Under the pieces are notes generated by a model, which saw nothing but the letters and a program-made list of their open reading frames with translations, did no database searches and was not told the origin of the DNA. From Natronospira bacteriovora (GTDB taxonomy: Bacteria; Pseudomonadota; Gammaproteobacteria; Natronospirales; Natronospiraceae), in NCBI RefSeq assembly GCF_030848495.1, contig NZ_JAVDDT010000008.1, forward strand, positions 130,249 through 194,248: a DNA stretch of 64,000 bases. Reading direction: 5' to 3'. Position numbers and translations under genes: made by a program. Below, one piece after another: positions 16,796-26,115 of the stretch (its first letter is position 1; every line of letters starts with the position of its first letter).

Positions 16796-19700
16796 TTATC
16801 CCTGCCGGCGCAGGCGGCCGGCGAGGCCGATGAGAGCGAGCAGCAGCAGTGCCGGGATGACGGGGTCGAGGCGGTTGTTGTCGCCGGCGGTACAGCCGCC
16901 GCCGTTGTCGCTCTTGAAACAGCTCTCGGTGTGGAAGGCATGGAGAAGAGCCGCTTCATCACCCACGCCGCTCCTCCTGGCAACGAGGTCGATTTCGTAA
17001 CTTGTGCCACAAGCCAGGCCACTCATTTCCACTCGGTAGAGAGAAGTCTCGCCGCCGTCCCCCTCAATCGTTTCCCATGACAGATTGCCGAGGCTATCCC
17101 CCTGGCGCAGAAGCTCGACACGGCTGATCCAGTGTGACCATCCCTCGGACTCCACGCGGATGATGAAGCTGGCCTCGCTGCGTTCGACACGTTCCACCTC
17201 TTCCAGCGAGACGGTCATGGGCAGGGCTTCCATGTGGATATCGCCGAGATCAATGCTTTCACCGGGGCCCGGAATCCAGCCTTCGCCGTCATTGTCCAGT
17301 TCCAGGTCCTGATAACCGGGGGCACTGAGCTCCACGCGCGTGTACCAGCGGTTGCCGGGAAGCGTCTGCAGAAGAGGCACGAATAAATCGCCGTCTTCCC
17401 GCGAGTGGATCAATTCGAACAGCTGTTCGCTCATCACCTCATCACCGATGGGGGGCTGTTCGTAGCGACGCAGCGTCACGGGCCGGATACTCCCTTCCAG
17501 GCGCACCTCCCCCCGGAGTGGAACGAAGAGATTATCCAGGCCGAAGGGCATGGCCAGTTCTGGACCGCCCGTAGCGTCCTGGAAGACCACCCAGCCACCG
17601 GTTGCGCCAGCCTGGCTGATATCGTTGAAACTGAAGGTCAGTTCGAGGGTTTCGCCTTCGGCGATGGAGAAAGTTGAAGGGCTGACACTGAGCGACAGAT
17701 CTTCGGGGGCCTCCACGCTCACGGTGAAATCACCACCGCTGGCGGTGCCGATGATGGTGCGCGTGAGTGTACAGCTGTTACCACAATCGGCGGTGGACAG
17801 GGTGGCCAGATTCAGGCTGGATGAATCACCACCGTTGGCCGGGTTGGCCGTCTCAAAGGTGTTCACCGATTCATCGAGGACGAAGCCCGCGTTGGCCGCC
17901 GCCTCCAGATCGATACGGCCACCACCCACGTCACGGGGAGTAACGGGCCGCAAGCCATCCATTTCAGTAATGTCTCGCTCGGCGGACAGAATCAGGGCCG
18001 ATGTAATGGCTTCATTGCTCCAGTCCGGATGCACGCCCATGAGCAGGGCCGCCGCGCCGCTTGCATGAGGCGAGCTCATGGACGTACCGCTGGCAAAGCC
18101 CCATTCAATGGCGTTGTACTCACCGTATGGCGCGAGGATTCCCACACCCGGTGTGGCCAGATCCGGCGTCAGCACACCCAGGCTCGGGTCAGGCGATGGT
18201 CCGCGAGAGCTGAAGGCGGCGAGACGATCAGCCGCATCGGCATCGTACTGGACAGTGGTCGTCGTGGTGGCCACGGTGGCCGAATCATGGCTACCCAGCC
18301 AGTCGATCAGGGCTTCACCATCGTCCTGAACGAGCATGAAGGCGGGAATGCTGATGGGATCACCCAGCCCCATGGCAGGGGGATAACCGGGGACATTGTT
18401 GACCAGAACAGCGGCCACGGCACCCGCCTGATCCGCAAAGTTGATCTTGTCGGAAAATGGGCAGCTGCCTCTTCGAATCACCGCCACCACGCCATCGAAG
18501 GCATCCTCCGGGAAGGCGTCGCAACCCAGTTCGTTGCCGGGATCCACGTCGCCGGCATAACGGGCTTCCAGGCCGTCCAGATCCGCGCCATCCTGACCGC
18601 TCGCCACCGAGGCGAACATGCCTTCCAGATCCTCCGGCACCGGTTCCGGGGCCGTCACGCTGACGGTGGCGCCAACCAGGCGAGCATGGGTGGTGGCGGC
18701 GACGGCCATGACCCAGGGGGCCTGGGCGGGGTTGGCAACACTGGCGCTGTGCGGGCCACTGTTACCCGCAGAGCTGACGGGCAACACGCCCGCCTCACGG
18801 GCGGCCAGAAAACCCTGGGCATCGAAGCTCTCCCATGGGGAAATCATGGCCGATCCACCGATGGAGTAGTTGACCACCATTCGAATATCGGGATCGGCTG
18901 CCTGCAAGGTGGCGTAATCCACGACGATATCGTCAATGCTCTGTGTCAGTGATGAAACCCAGCAGCAGCCGTTGTAGGAAATGATGTTCGCACCCGGGGC
19001 CACGCCCGTAATGTCAAAACTGTCGCCACCCACATCCACGGTGATGGCATTGCCCGCGGCGGTGCCCGCTACATGGCTGCCATGACCGTTGTAATCGACC
19101 GGATCGCCGTCCTTGATGATGCCCCCAATCGGGTTCGTCACGGCGTAACCGCGCACACCGATCAGCTTGTTGTTGCAGTAGTGTGCGTGGGGCTCGCCCT
19201 CGGCGCAGTCACCGAGGAAGACGCCATCGCCCAGGGGGTTGCTGTGGCCCTGGTCGGCAAAACTGGGGTTGGAGTAGTTGATGCCGGTATCGATGATGCC
19301 GACCACCACACCCTCGCCCCGGTACTCACCCATGCCGGGCATGGCGGTGCCTTCCCAGATGGCGGGTGCGCCGATCAGTTCGGGACCCTCGTCGGTGTGC
19401 AGCTCCAGTTCATAATCCCGCTGGATGGAGCGCACCCCGGGAAGCGTGGCTAGGCGATCGGCTTCTGCGGGGCTCATGCGGGCGGCGAAGCCATGGTTGG
19501 CCATGCGGTAGGTGAAGACCACGTCCAGATCACGGCCCAGGGTCTGGCCGGCCTTGTCCAGGAAAGCGGAACGCTCGCTGTCCAGGCGGGCCAGCCAATC
19601 GCGGCTGCTTTGGCTGTTCAGGTTGAGCGGCTCGGGACGCGCACCAGCCGACTCACCACTGGCTTTTTGCAGGCGGTTTTGACGGGCATGGTGAATGGCG

Positions 19701-19888
19701 AGGGGGGCCGATTCCAGCCGCAGCAGGTAGATGGCGCGTTCCTGGTACCAGTCCGCGGTGGGCGCTTCCGCGGGCGCCCCCTTGGGGAAATGATGAACCG
19801 GCGCCCTGTTTGCCGGCGCGGCCATGAGGGAAGCGCTGATGATGGCCAGCAGAATGGCCGCTGCCATGAGGCGAATGGGGTGGTTCAT
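16796..19888 (-). CDS. Secreted subtilase (S8) protease with PA domain and C-terminal sorting tail, copy 1
   Basis: Extracellular serine endopeptidase of 1030 residues. Signal peptide (about 1-24), an I9-like propeptide region (about 45-165), then the catalytic triad: Asp in VGIIDTGINYSNPSF near 199, His in NGHGSHVAGTAAG near 270, Ser in ASGTSMSSPHASGAAALL near 604. A protease-associated (PA) insert sits near 450-520 (RGSCPFSDKINFADQAGAVA). Later regions look like Fn3/beta domains. The C-terminus has GGGCTAGDNNRLDPVIP, a hydrophobic helix and a basic end (RLRRQG), the three-part form of CTERM sorting signals. I use ATG 19888 with GGAGG upstream. Tandem paralogue of the next gene. Confidence 0.93.
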   Translation of the reverse strand: MNHPIRLMAAAILLAIISASLMAAPANRAPVHHFPKGAPAEAPTADWYQERAIYLLRLESAPLAIHHARQNRLQKASGESAGARPEPLNLNSQSSRDWLARLDSERSAFLDKAGQTLGRDLDVVFTYRMANHGFAARMSPAEADRLATLPGVRSIQRDYELELHTDEGPELIGAPAIWEGTAMPGMGEYRGEGVVVGIIDTGINYSNPSFADQGHSNPLGDGVFLGDCAEGEPHAHYCNNKLIGVRGYAVTNPIGGIIKDGDPVDYNGHGSHVAGTAAGNAITVDVGGDSFDITGVAPGANIISYNGCCWVSSLTQSIDDIVVDYATLQAADPDIRMVVNYSIGGSAMISPWESFDAQGFLAAREAGVLPVSSAGNSGPHSASVANPAQAPWVMAVAATTHARLVGATVSVTAPEPVPEDLEGMFASVASGQDGADLDGLEARYAGDVDPGNELGCDAFPEDAFDGVVAVIRRGSCPFSDKINFADQAGAVAAVLVNNVPGYPPAMGLGDPISIPAFMLVQDDGEALIDWLGSHDSATVATTTTTVQYDADAADRLAAFSSRGPSPDPSLGVLTPDLATPGVGILAPYGEYNAIEWGFASGTSMSSPHASGAAALLMGVHPDWSNEAITSALILSAERDITEMDGLRPVTPRDVGGGRIDLEAAANAGFVLDESVNTFETANPANGGDSSSLNLATLSTADCGNSCTLTRTIIGTASGGDFTVSVEAPEDLSLSVSPSTFSIAEGETLELTFSFNDISQAGATGGWVVFQDATGGPELAMPFGLDNLFVPLRGEVRLEGSIRPVTLRRYEQPPIGDEVMSEQLFELIHSREDGDLFVPLLQTLPGNRWYTRVELSAPGYQDLELDNDGEGWIPGPGESIDLGDIHMEALPMTVSLEEVERVERSEASFIIRVESEGWSHWISRVELLRQGDSLGNLSWETIEGDGGETSLYRVEMSGLACGTSYEIDLVARRSGVGDEAALLHAFHTESCFKSDNGGGCTAGDNNRLDPVIPALLLLALIGLAGRLRRQG

Positions 19889-19909
19889 TGTCAGGCTCCT
19901 CCGTGAGGC

Positions 19910-20121
19910 TCGGTGCTGAGTACTGGGCCGTCGTTGCCGACACGAGTGAGGGGTGAGGCGGAAGGCGTGAGGTGAAAAGACCGAGACTGTTATCGCCTTG
20001 TTTGTGGGAGCAGCATCCGCCGCGAACAAGGACTTCGCCGAAGCCGCAGTTGCGGCGGATGCCGCTCCCACAAGAGAAGACCACAAAACCGGGCTTTCCT
20101 TACGCCTTACGCCTCACTCGT
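19910..20121. repeat. Composite repeat with nested REP pair between the two S8 protease genes (type 2)
   Basis: Reading outward to inward: GGTGCTGAGTACTGGGCC, then ACGAGTGAGGGGTGAGGCGG (19941-19960), a REP pair from TTGTGGGAGCAGCATCCGCC (20002) to GGCGGATGCCGCTCCCACAA (20073), then CCTTACGCCTTACGCCTCAC followed by TCGT (up to 20121). The outer ACGAGTGAGG...CCTCACTCGT ends are inverted. The stop codon of the downstream-listed S8 gene (20114-20116) lies inside the right arm. Confidence 0.7.
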
Positions 20122-23100
20122 ACCGACGCAACCGGCCGGCGAGCCCGATCAAGGCGAGCATGAACAGCACCGGGATGACGGGGTCGAGGCGGTTGCTGTC
20201 GCCGGCGGTGCAGCCGATGCCGCCGCCGCCTTCGAAGCAGCTGCGGGTACTGAAGGCGATGTCGCCGCTGGCGTTGTCGGCGTTGCTGCCCAGCTGGGTG
20301 ACAAAGAGCTCGACAGTGAGCTCGCTGCTGCAGGCCAGATCTTCCAGGTCGATGGCGACCTGGGTTGTTTCGTCCAGAGCGGTGACCACGTCCCGTTCCA
20401 GCTCGGCCACTAACTGACCTTCACGGTAGAGGTCCGCGCGGTACGAGAAGGGCCAGAGGTTGCTGCCCACGTTGAATACCGCCCGGCCGCTGGTTCGGGT
20501 GACGTCTTCCACGGTGACCGGGCTGACACTGATGGGCAGGCGCTGGAGGCTGATGGTTTCGCTGTCCAGGGTTTCGCCCGCTTCCGGTGACCAGCCCTCG
20601 CCATTGTTGTCGGCCACGGCGATTTCATAGCCGGGGGCTTCCACCGTGACCATGGGGTAATGCTCGGCGGGGTTGAGGGCCAGCAGGAAGGGCACATCGC
20701 CCCCGGAGCCGATGAAGCTGAACACTTCGGCGATCTCGGGGCCGTCGTCGCCCTCGCGGTAGAGGATGAGATCGGCGGGGCGACCCTGGGCCAGGCCCTG
20801 AATAATCCCTTCCAGGTTGACAAAGAGGTTGCCTAACACAATGGGCATGCGCACGGTCGGTCCGTCGCCATCGTCCTCGAAAACAACATAGCCAAAACGG
20901 CTCTCCGCGTCATAGATGTTGTCGAAACTGAACTCCAGGTCACGGACGTCCCCCGGCGCCATGGCAAAGCTGTTATTGCTCACGTTGACGCTGACATCCA
21001 GGCCATCCGGAACCTCAAAGCTGACGGTAAAACTACCACCTCCCGGACTGCGGATTGTGCGGCTCAGGGTGCAGCTGTTATCGCAGTTGCTGGTATCGAG
21101 ACTGGCCAGGTTGAGGCTGGCCGGGTCGCCGCCGGCGGCCGGGTTGGCGTCTTCGAAGTTCTGGGCGGTCTCGTCCAGCAGGAAGGGCGCGCGGGCGGCC
21201 CGTTCCAGGTCCACGCGCCCGGCGCCCACGCCATAGGGCGTGGTGTCCGTGCCATCCCACTCGCGCAGTTCATGGTGGGCGGTGAGCATCATGGCAGACT
21301 GGATCTCCTGTTCGCTCCAGTCCGGATGCACGCCCATGAGCAGGCCGGCGGCACCGGCCACATGGGGGCTGGCCATGGAAGTGCCGGTGAGGAAGGACCA
21401 GGTGATTTCGTTGTTGCTGCCGTAGGCGGCCAGGATGTCGGTGCCGGGCGCGGCCAGATCGGGGGCCAGGGCGCCCGGCGCCACGGTGGCGGGGCCGCGG
21501 GAGCTGCTGGGATTGAGGCGATCACCGAAGTCGGAATCGATGACGATGCCGCCTGATTCCATGCCCAGGGTGGCGTTGTCATGCTCCAGCAGCCAGTCGA
21601 TGACGTTCTCGCCGTCCTCCTGACTGATCATGACTGCCGGGATGTCGATGGCGTCCGCCATGCCCATGGGAACGGGCGGGCCGGGTTCGTTGTTGATCAC
21701 CACCACGGCGATGGCGCCGGCGTCGTCGGCGTGGTTGACCTTGTCGGAGAAATTGCACTCGCCGCGAACCACGACGGCAATGGCGCCATCAAAGGCGTTG
21801 CCGGGGAAGGGATCACAGGCCAGTTCATTGCCGGGGTCGGCCTCACCGGCCCAGACGGCGTCTTCACCGTCCAGATCGGGCACGTCCGGGCCTTCACCGA
21901 CCCGGGCTTCCATGCCTTCCAGGGATTCCGGCACCGGCTCGGGGCCAGTCACGGAGACAACCACTTCAAGGATGCGACGATCGTGACTGGAATTGGCCAC
22001 GGTGGCGACCCAGGGCGCCACCGCCGGTGTCCACAGGGTAGCTTCCAGAGGGCCGGTGTTGCCGGCGGCCACAGCCACGAAGATGCCGGCGGCCCGGGCA
22101 TTCAGGAAGCCGGTGCCGTCGAAGCGCTCCCAAGGGGACACCTGGGTACTGGCGCCAATGGAGTAGTTGGCCACCATGCGTACGTCCGGATCCGCGTTAC
22201 GCAGGGTGTCGTAATCAGCAACGATGTCCTCAATGGCGGCATTGAGGGCGGAAAAGGTGCAGCAGGCATTGTAGGAAATGATGTTGGCACGCGGGGCCAC
22301 GCCGCTGATCTCCAGCTGGGAGTCGCCCACTTCCAGGGTGACGGGGTTGCCGGCGGCGGTGCCGGCCACATGGGAGCCATGGCCGTCGGTATCGACCGGA
22401 TCACCACCGGCGATATCGCTGTAGCCACGCACGCCGATGAGCTTGTTGTTGCAGTAGTTTTCATAGGGCTCGCCGGCGGCGCAGTCGCCCAGGAAGACGC
22501 CGTCGCCCAGGGGGTTGCTGTGGCCCTGGTCTTCGAAGCTGGGGTTGGAGTAGTTGATGCCGGTATCGATGATGGCAAACACGATGCCCTCGCCCTCGAA
22601 GCCTTCCATGCCGGAGATGGCGGTGCCCTCCCAGATGCTGGTCGCGCCGATCCACTGAGGGCCGGCATCGGTGGCCAGCTCCAGCTCATGATCGCGCTGA
22701 ATGGCGCGCACGCCCGGGACGTGGGCCAGCTGTTCCGCCTCGGCGGGGGTCATGGCAGCGGCAAAACCATGATTGGCCAGGCGGTAGACATACGCGGGTT
22801 GCAGCGGGCGGCCGAGGTGTTCGGCGGCGCGCGCGAGGAAATCCCGCCGTTCGGCGTCCAGGTGGGCGAGCCAGTTCTGGCTGCGCTCACTCTGCAGGCC
22901 AAGGGGTGCGGTTGCGCCGCCATCCATCTTCTCCAACGCCGCCTGGCGGGCCTGGTGAGCGGCCAGGGGTGGGCTTTCCAGCCGCACCAGATAGAGGGCC
23001 TGCTCGGTCTCCCAGCCGGCACTGATCTCTTCAGCGCTGACCTCACCCAGCAGATGGCGAACCTGCACCGGTTCGGCCTGGGCGGCGAAGGCCAGGGTCA

Positions 23101-23140
23101 GGAGGCAGAGAAGCACGGAAAAGCGATGGCGGCAGTTCAT
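20114..23140 (-). CDS. Secreted subtilase (S8) protease with PA domain and C-terminal sorting tail, copy 2
   Basis: Paralogue of the neighbouring protease, 1008 residues, same layout. Signal peptide (MNCRHRFSVLLCLLTLAFAA), propeptide, catalytic Asp in AIIDTGINYSNPSFEDQGHS near 190, His in DGHGSHVAGTAAG near 253, Ser in TGTSMASPHVAGAAGLLMG near 590, PA insert near 450-510 (RGECNFSDKVNHADDAGAIA). The C-terminal tail has CTAGDSNRLDPVIP, a hydrophobic helix and RLRRYE, nearly the same as copy 1. I take ATG 23140, which has GGGGAA at about -10; an ATG four codons earlier has no ribosome site. The stop codon lies in repeat DNA. About 225 bases separate it from copy 1, so both may be co-transcribed. 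Confidence 0.93.
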   Translation of the reverse strand: MNCRHRFSVLLCLLTLAFAAQAEPVQVRHLLGEVSAEEISAGWETEQALYLVRLESPPLAAHQARQAALEKMDGGATAPLGLQSERSQNWLAHLDAERRDFLARAAEHLGRPLQPAYVYRLANHGFAAAMTPAEAEQLAHVPGVRAIQRDHELELATDAGPQWIGATSIWEGTAISGMEGFEGEGIVFAIIDTGINYSNPSFEDQGHSNPLGDGVFLGDCAAGEPYENYCNNKLIGVRGYSDIAGGDPVDTDGHGSHVAGTAAGNPVTLEVGDSQLEISGVAPRANIISYNACCTFSALNAAIEDIVADYDTLRNADPDVRMVANYSIGASTQVSPWERFDGTGFLNARAAGIFVAVAAGNTGPLEATLWTPAVAPWVATVANSSHDRRILEVVVSVTGPEPVPESLEGMEARVGEGPDVPDLDGEDAVWAGEADPGNELACDPFPGNAFDGAIAVVVRGECNFSDKVNHADDAGAIAVVVINNEPGPPVPMGMADAIDIPAVMISQEDGENVIDWLLEHDNATLGMESGGIVIDSDFGDRLNPSSSRGPATVAPGALAPDLAAPGTDILAAYGSNNEITWSFLTGTSMASPHVAGAAGLLMGVHPDWSEQEIQSAMMLTAHHELREWDGTDTTPYGVGAGRVDLERAARAPFLLDETAQNFEDANPAAGGDPASLNLASLDTSNCDNSCTLSRTIRSPGGGSFTVSFEVPDGLDVSVNVSNNSFAMAPGDVRDLEFSFDNIYDAESRFGYVVFEDDGDGPTVRMPIVLGNLFVNLEGIIQGLAQGRPADLILYREGDDGPEIAEVFSFIGSGGDVPFLLALNPAEHYPMVTVEAPGYEIAVADNNGEGWSPEAGETLDSETISLQRLPISVSPVTVEDVTRTSGRAVFNVGSNLWPFSYRADLYREGQLVAELERDVVTALDETTQVAIDLEDLACSSELTVELFVTQLGSNADNASGDIAFSTRSCFEGGGGIGCTAGDSNRLDPVIPVLFMLALIGLAGRLRRYE

Positions 23141-23221
23141 GTTGTTCCCCATTTTCGATGGCAGGAAATGTGGATTCTTCCCCAGAGGTCATTCAACCGG
23201 GATGGCGGGGGAATGTCAAAG

Positions 23222-23475
23222 TGCTGAGTGCTGAGTGCTGAGTGGGGGCGTTAGAGGGTGTCGGGGTGGTTTGGGGTGTTGCGGCTTCGAACGTGAGGCG
23301 TAAGGGGTAAGGCGTGAGGCGGCAACCCGGGCGCCTACGGCGCCCAACGGCCGGCCTGCCGGCCGGGCGGATCGCGCGCAGCGCGGAAGCCAAAGGCTTC
23401 GGCCTTTCACCTCACGCCTTGCGCCTCACCTTCGGAGCCGATGAACGTGCGGTGCCCCCTGCCCGCTAACGGCTG
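23222..23475. repeat. Composite palindromic repeat, copy A (core in reverse orientation)
   Basis: Starts with three TGCTGAG heptads (23222-23242), then TGGGGGCGTTAGAGGGTG. Outer ends CGTTAG (23249-23254) and CTAACG (23466-23471) are inverted. Inside, CTTCGAACGTGAGGCGTAAG (about 23285) and GCGCCTCACCTTCGGAGCC (about 23421-23439) bound a ~150-base core. That core contains GGCAACCCGGGCGCCTACGG and GGCCTTTCACCTCACGCCTT. The core reads in the opposite direction to copies B and C, while the outer flanks read the same way. With the flanking REP units it fills the 529-base gap 23141-23669, which has no gene. Confidence 0.8.
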
Positions 23476-23486
23476 CGGCCGAGCGT

Positions 23487-23582
23487 TGGTCGCGGCGGAC
23501 GCCGGTCCCACAGGGGGTCTTCGAAATTGGGGCGTGCCAGGGGATGAATTGTTATCGCGGATGAATCCGCTCCTACGGTGCT
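23487..23582. repeat. REP-like units upstream of the VolA terminator
   Basis: A half unit GGCGGACGCCGGTCCCACAG at about 23495-23514 and a full unit TCGCGGATGAATCCGCTCCT at 23554-23573, joined by the conserved linker GGCGTGCCAGGGGATG. The same arrangement recurs at 27955-28052. Confidence 0.7.
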
Positions 23583-23614
23583 GATAGCGGCCGCACGGGT
23601 GGGAGGCGGTGATG

Positions 23615-23646
23615 AAAAAAGGCGGCCCATTGGGCCGCCTTTTTTG
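23615..23646 (-). terminator. Rho-independent terminator of the VolA-type lipase gene
   Basis: GGCGGCCCATTGGGCCGCC is a near-perfect hairpin flanked by A-run on the left (T-run on the minus strand) and T-run on the right, so it can act in both directions. It lies 24 bases after the lipase stop codon. Confidence 0.9.
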
Positions 23647-23669
23647 TCTTGCTGCGTGGATTGGGCGTT

Positions 23670-25832
23670 TCAGTCGTCGTTGCCGTCGTCCACGAAGTCA
23701 CTGGCGTTGCACTCCTCGGCCCGTTCGGTGTTGCCCTGGGCCAGGTAGAAGTTGCCTTCCACGTCAATCCAGGGCGTACCGTTGTCGGCGGTGAGGACGT
23801 AGGTGGCGGCATGGCACTGGATGGCGCGCCAGGCCATGACGGCTTCCGCATCCTCGGCGCCGGGCTGGAGCAGGGAGCCATGATTGCCGAGCAGGTAGCG
23901 AACCAGGCCGCGGCCTTCGGACAGGCCTTCGGTGCTATCGCTGACCAGCGGCAGATCAATGGTGTCGGCCAGGTAAGCGGTGGCGGTGTTCGGCACCACG
24001 CTATCGCCATCGACTTCGATCATGAAGACGTTGCGATCCTGGCTCCAGGCGCCGTAGTTGGCCGGGTCACCGGAATCGATGACCGCCTGGGCCTGCAGGA
24101 AGAAGTTGGCGAACAGCGGGCTGCCTTCCACCAGGCCGGGGTTCTGAGCCTGCAGGCCGGCCCGGATGGGGTCACCGAAGGTATCCGAATCCAGCAGAAG
24201 ATCGGAGATCTTGCCACCCGGCATGCCAAGCACGGCGGCGTTGATGCTGTCATCCAGACCCACGAAACCGGTGCCGGCGATGCCACCAAGGGAGTGACCG
24301 ACAAAGAACTTGCGATCCGAATCGGCATTGAACAGCCCGACCGGCTGGCCGTCCTCACCCAGAATGGCGATGTTGTTGACCGTTGCCGACAGGTGCAACA
24401 GGTCAGACACGGACTGACGCAGGTTGTCGCGGCTGGTCAGCATGCTCGCCACGTTGATGTAATGGCTGCCCGAACCATCGAACTCGCCGTCCGCTTCCAG
24501 CACATCGGCCGGATCGGAGGGCTCACCACCCACCATGTAGAAGTGGCGTTCACGCACACCCATGGCGTACAGGGGCGATTCCGGACCGACAAACACCGGG
24601 CTTGCGGGGTCGGTGATGCCGTGCAACGGGTGGTCAATGGCGACCATGGCGTAACCCAGACAGCCGAAGGTATCGGCAAGGCCCAGGGTGTTGGTGCGGT
24701 TACCGGTAATGCCGTGCTGGAAGATCACCACCGGCCAGCCCTGGGCGGGCTCGGGGCCGGCGGGGCAGTCCGGCGATGCCTGGGCGGCGTCGCTGGGCGT
24801 GGTGACGAACAGCGGAATCTGCTGCTGGCTCTGCAGGGCCGGCACCGGAGCGAAGCGTGTCACCGGGCCACCGGCCTGGTTGGTCCAGAAACCGGACAGG
24901 GGGTTGTCTGCATCGTGGAAGTACGGCATGCCGGTGAAGCCGGCCCAGATGGCGGCCAGGCCCGGTGAACCGTCAATGACATCACCGGTGGTCAGGCCTG
25001 AATTCTGGATGGCGGCCTCCTGGGGTTCCACCATTTCGGCAACAGCCTGCAGGGCATTGGTGGTGGACTGTGTCTGGAAGGTCCAGATCACGGAAATGTC
25101 CTGGCCATCGTAGCCAAGACCCTGGGGAATCGGCGCCGTAGCCGCCTGCAGGGCCGGCCGGATGGCCTGACGCACCTGTTCCAGCTGGGCGTTGTCGAGG
25201 GTTTCGTCCGCCAGGGCCGCATCCCGCACGATGCGGAACTGGGTATCCGGGATCAGGTTCTGCCCGGTGGTGCTTTCAATCCCGTTGGCCAGCAGGGCCA
25301 TGTAACGAGAAGGCACCGGATTGCCGTCCTCGTCGAACTGGTCACTGGCCAGCGGACGCAGGGGGTTAAAGAAGATGCGCATGCCCTGATCGCCCTGCAC
25401 CTCGGACACCACGACTTCATAGTCATCGCCCGGCGTGAGGATCTGCGGGCTGGAGGGGTCGGTGACATTGACCATCACGATGTTGCCCGGATCCAGCGGC
25501 GTCCAGTACTGGAAGCTATCCTCGTCCACCGGTTCGGTGGTCAGGACATAGCCGGAACCGGTGGTGGAGAAACCGTCCAGGCGGTTCATGGCGGTCAGCG
25601 GATTGCCGAGATTGGACGGATCGGCCACGGCGATGTTCAGGGTACCGTCGGTGCTGCCGGCGAACATCAGGTCATTGCCAAAGGGCAGAACCTGACCCAG
25701 CGGCACGTACTGGGCCCGGAAGCCCTCGGTCGGCCGCGGATCCGGCTCGACGGATTCCTCGTCGGATACAAAACAGGCACCGAGACCCAGCAGCGGGGTC
25801 AGAACGGCGACAGGCAGAAGACGTTTCAACAT
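23670..25832 (-). CDS. VolA/Pla-1/cef family extracellular lipase (lipoprotein)
   Basis: Surface or extracellular lipase/phospholipase of 720 residues. N-terminal lipoprotein signal with LLGLGACFVSDEES (Cys near residue 20). The alpha/beta hydrolase core carries GWPVVIFQHGITGNRTNTLG (oxyanion region), the nucleophile elbow VGHSLGGIAGTGF near residue 513, and a late GNHGSLL with a candidate catalytic His. VolA of Vibrio is a surface-exposed lysophospholipase; this homologue has the same N-terminal 'bacterial Ig-like plus lipase' layout. I start at ATG 25832: GGAGG is 9 bases upstream, whereas it touches the ATG three codons earlier. A perfect terminator follows. Promoter with a palindromic operator lies 190 bases upstream. 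Confidence 0.9.
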   Translation of the reverse strand: MLKRLLPVAVLTPLLGLGACFVSDEESVEPDPRPTEGFRAQYVPLGQVLPFGNDLMFAGSTDGTLNIAVADPSNLGNPLTAMNRLDGFSTTGSGYVLTTEPVDEDSFQYWTPLDPGNIVMVNVTDPSSPQILTPGDDYEVVVSEVQGDQGMRIFFNPLRPLASDQFDEDGNPVPSRYMALLANGIESTTGQNLIPDTQFRIVRDAALADETLDNAQLEQVRQAIRPALQAATAPIPQGLGYDGQDISVIWTFQTQSTTNALQAVAEMVEPQEAAIQNSGLTTGDVIDGSPGLAAIWAGFTGMPYFHDADNPLSGFWTNQAGGPVTRFAPVPALQSQQQIPLFVTTPSDAAQASPDCPAGPEPAQGWPVVIFQHGITGNRTNTLGLADTFGCLGYAMVAIDHPLHGITDPASPVFVGPESPLYAMGVRERHFYMVGGEPSDPADVLEADGEFDGSGSHYINVASMLTSRDNLRQSVSDLLHLSATVNNIAILGEDGQPVGLFNADSDRKFFVGHSLGGIAGTGFVGLDDSINAAVLGMPGGKISDLLLDSDTFGDPIRAGLQAQNPGLVEGSPLFANFFLQAQAVIDSGDPANYGAWSQDRNVFMIEVDGDSVVPNTATAYLADTIDLPLVSDSTEGLSEGRGLVRYLLGNHGSLLQPGAEDAEAVMAWRAIQCHAATYVLTADNGTPWIDVEGNFYLAQGNTERAEECNASDFVDDGNDD

Positions 25833-26029
25833 GGTATTCATCCTCCAGAGCGAAAGACGCCTGGGTGCGGGCTCCTGCTATCCTGTTGGCGCAGAGGCAG
25901 CCGACACCGACTGGCGAGACTCAGGTGGCAATGGCTCGGACGCCTTCCCAAGGGATTGCCGGGGCAACCCCTTTTCTCCCCCGGGACGGGCGTCAATTCC
26001 ACGGCCCCAACTTTTCGGCTTCCCCGACA

Positions 26030-26065
26030 ACTATAGGTAGGTGCGCGCTTTCAAACAAGCGTCTG
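26030..26065 (-). promoter_or_regulatory. Promoter of the VolA lipase with palindromic operator
   Basis: On the minus strand TTGTTT (26053-26058), 17 bases, TATAGT (26030-26035). Overlapping the -35 is CAAACAAGCGTCTG (26052-26065), a CAAAC-N4-GTYTG palindrome with TT/AA flanks. A nearly identical box overlaps the promoter of the second lipase at 51241-51254. It resembles the PsrA-type (TetR family, fatty-acid responsive) site; the regulator is not in the window. Confidence 0.6.
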
Positions 26066-26115
26066 AATGCATATCCGGGCCGAAACCCGGAAACCGGAGA
26101 TGAAACGGTCATTCC

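Noticed and set aside
16796..20086. Longer N-terminus of the first S8 protease up to 20086
   Set aside because: The extra 66 codons translate REP and heptad repeat DNA; the signal peptide starts at 19888.
21581..23227. 548-codon plus-strand open frame opposite the second S8 protease
   Set aside because: Gly/His/Val-rich translation with no domain; the opposite strand encodes an intact catalytic triad and signal peptide.
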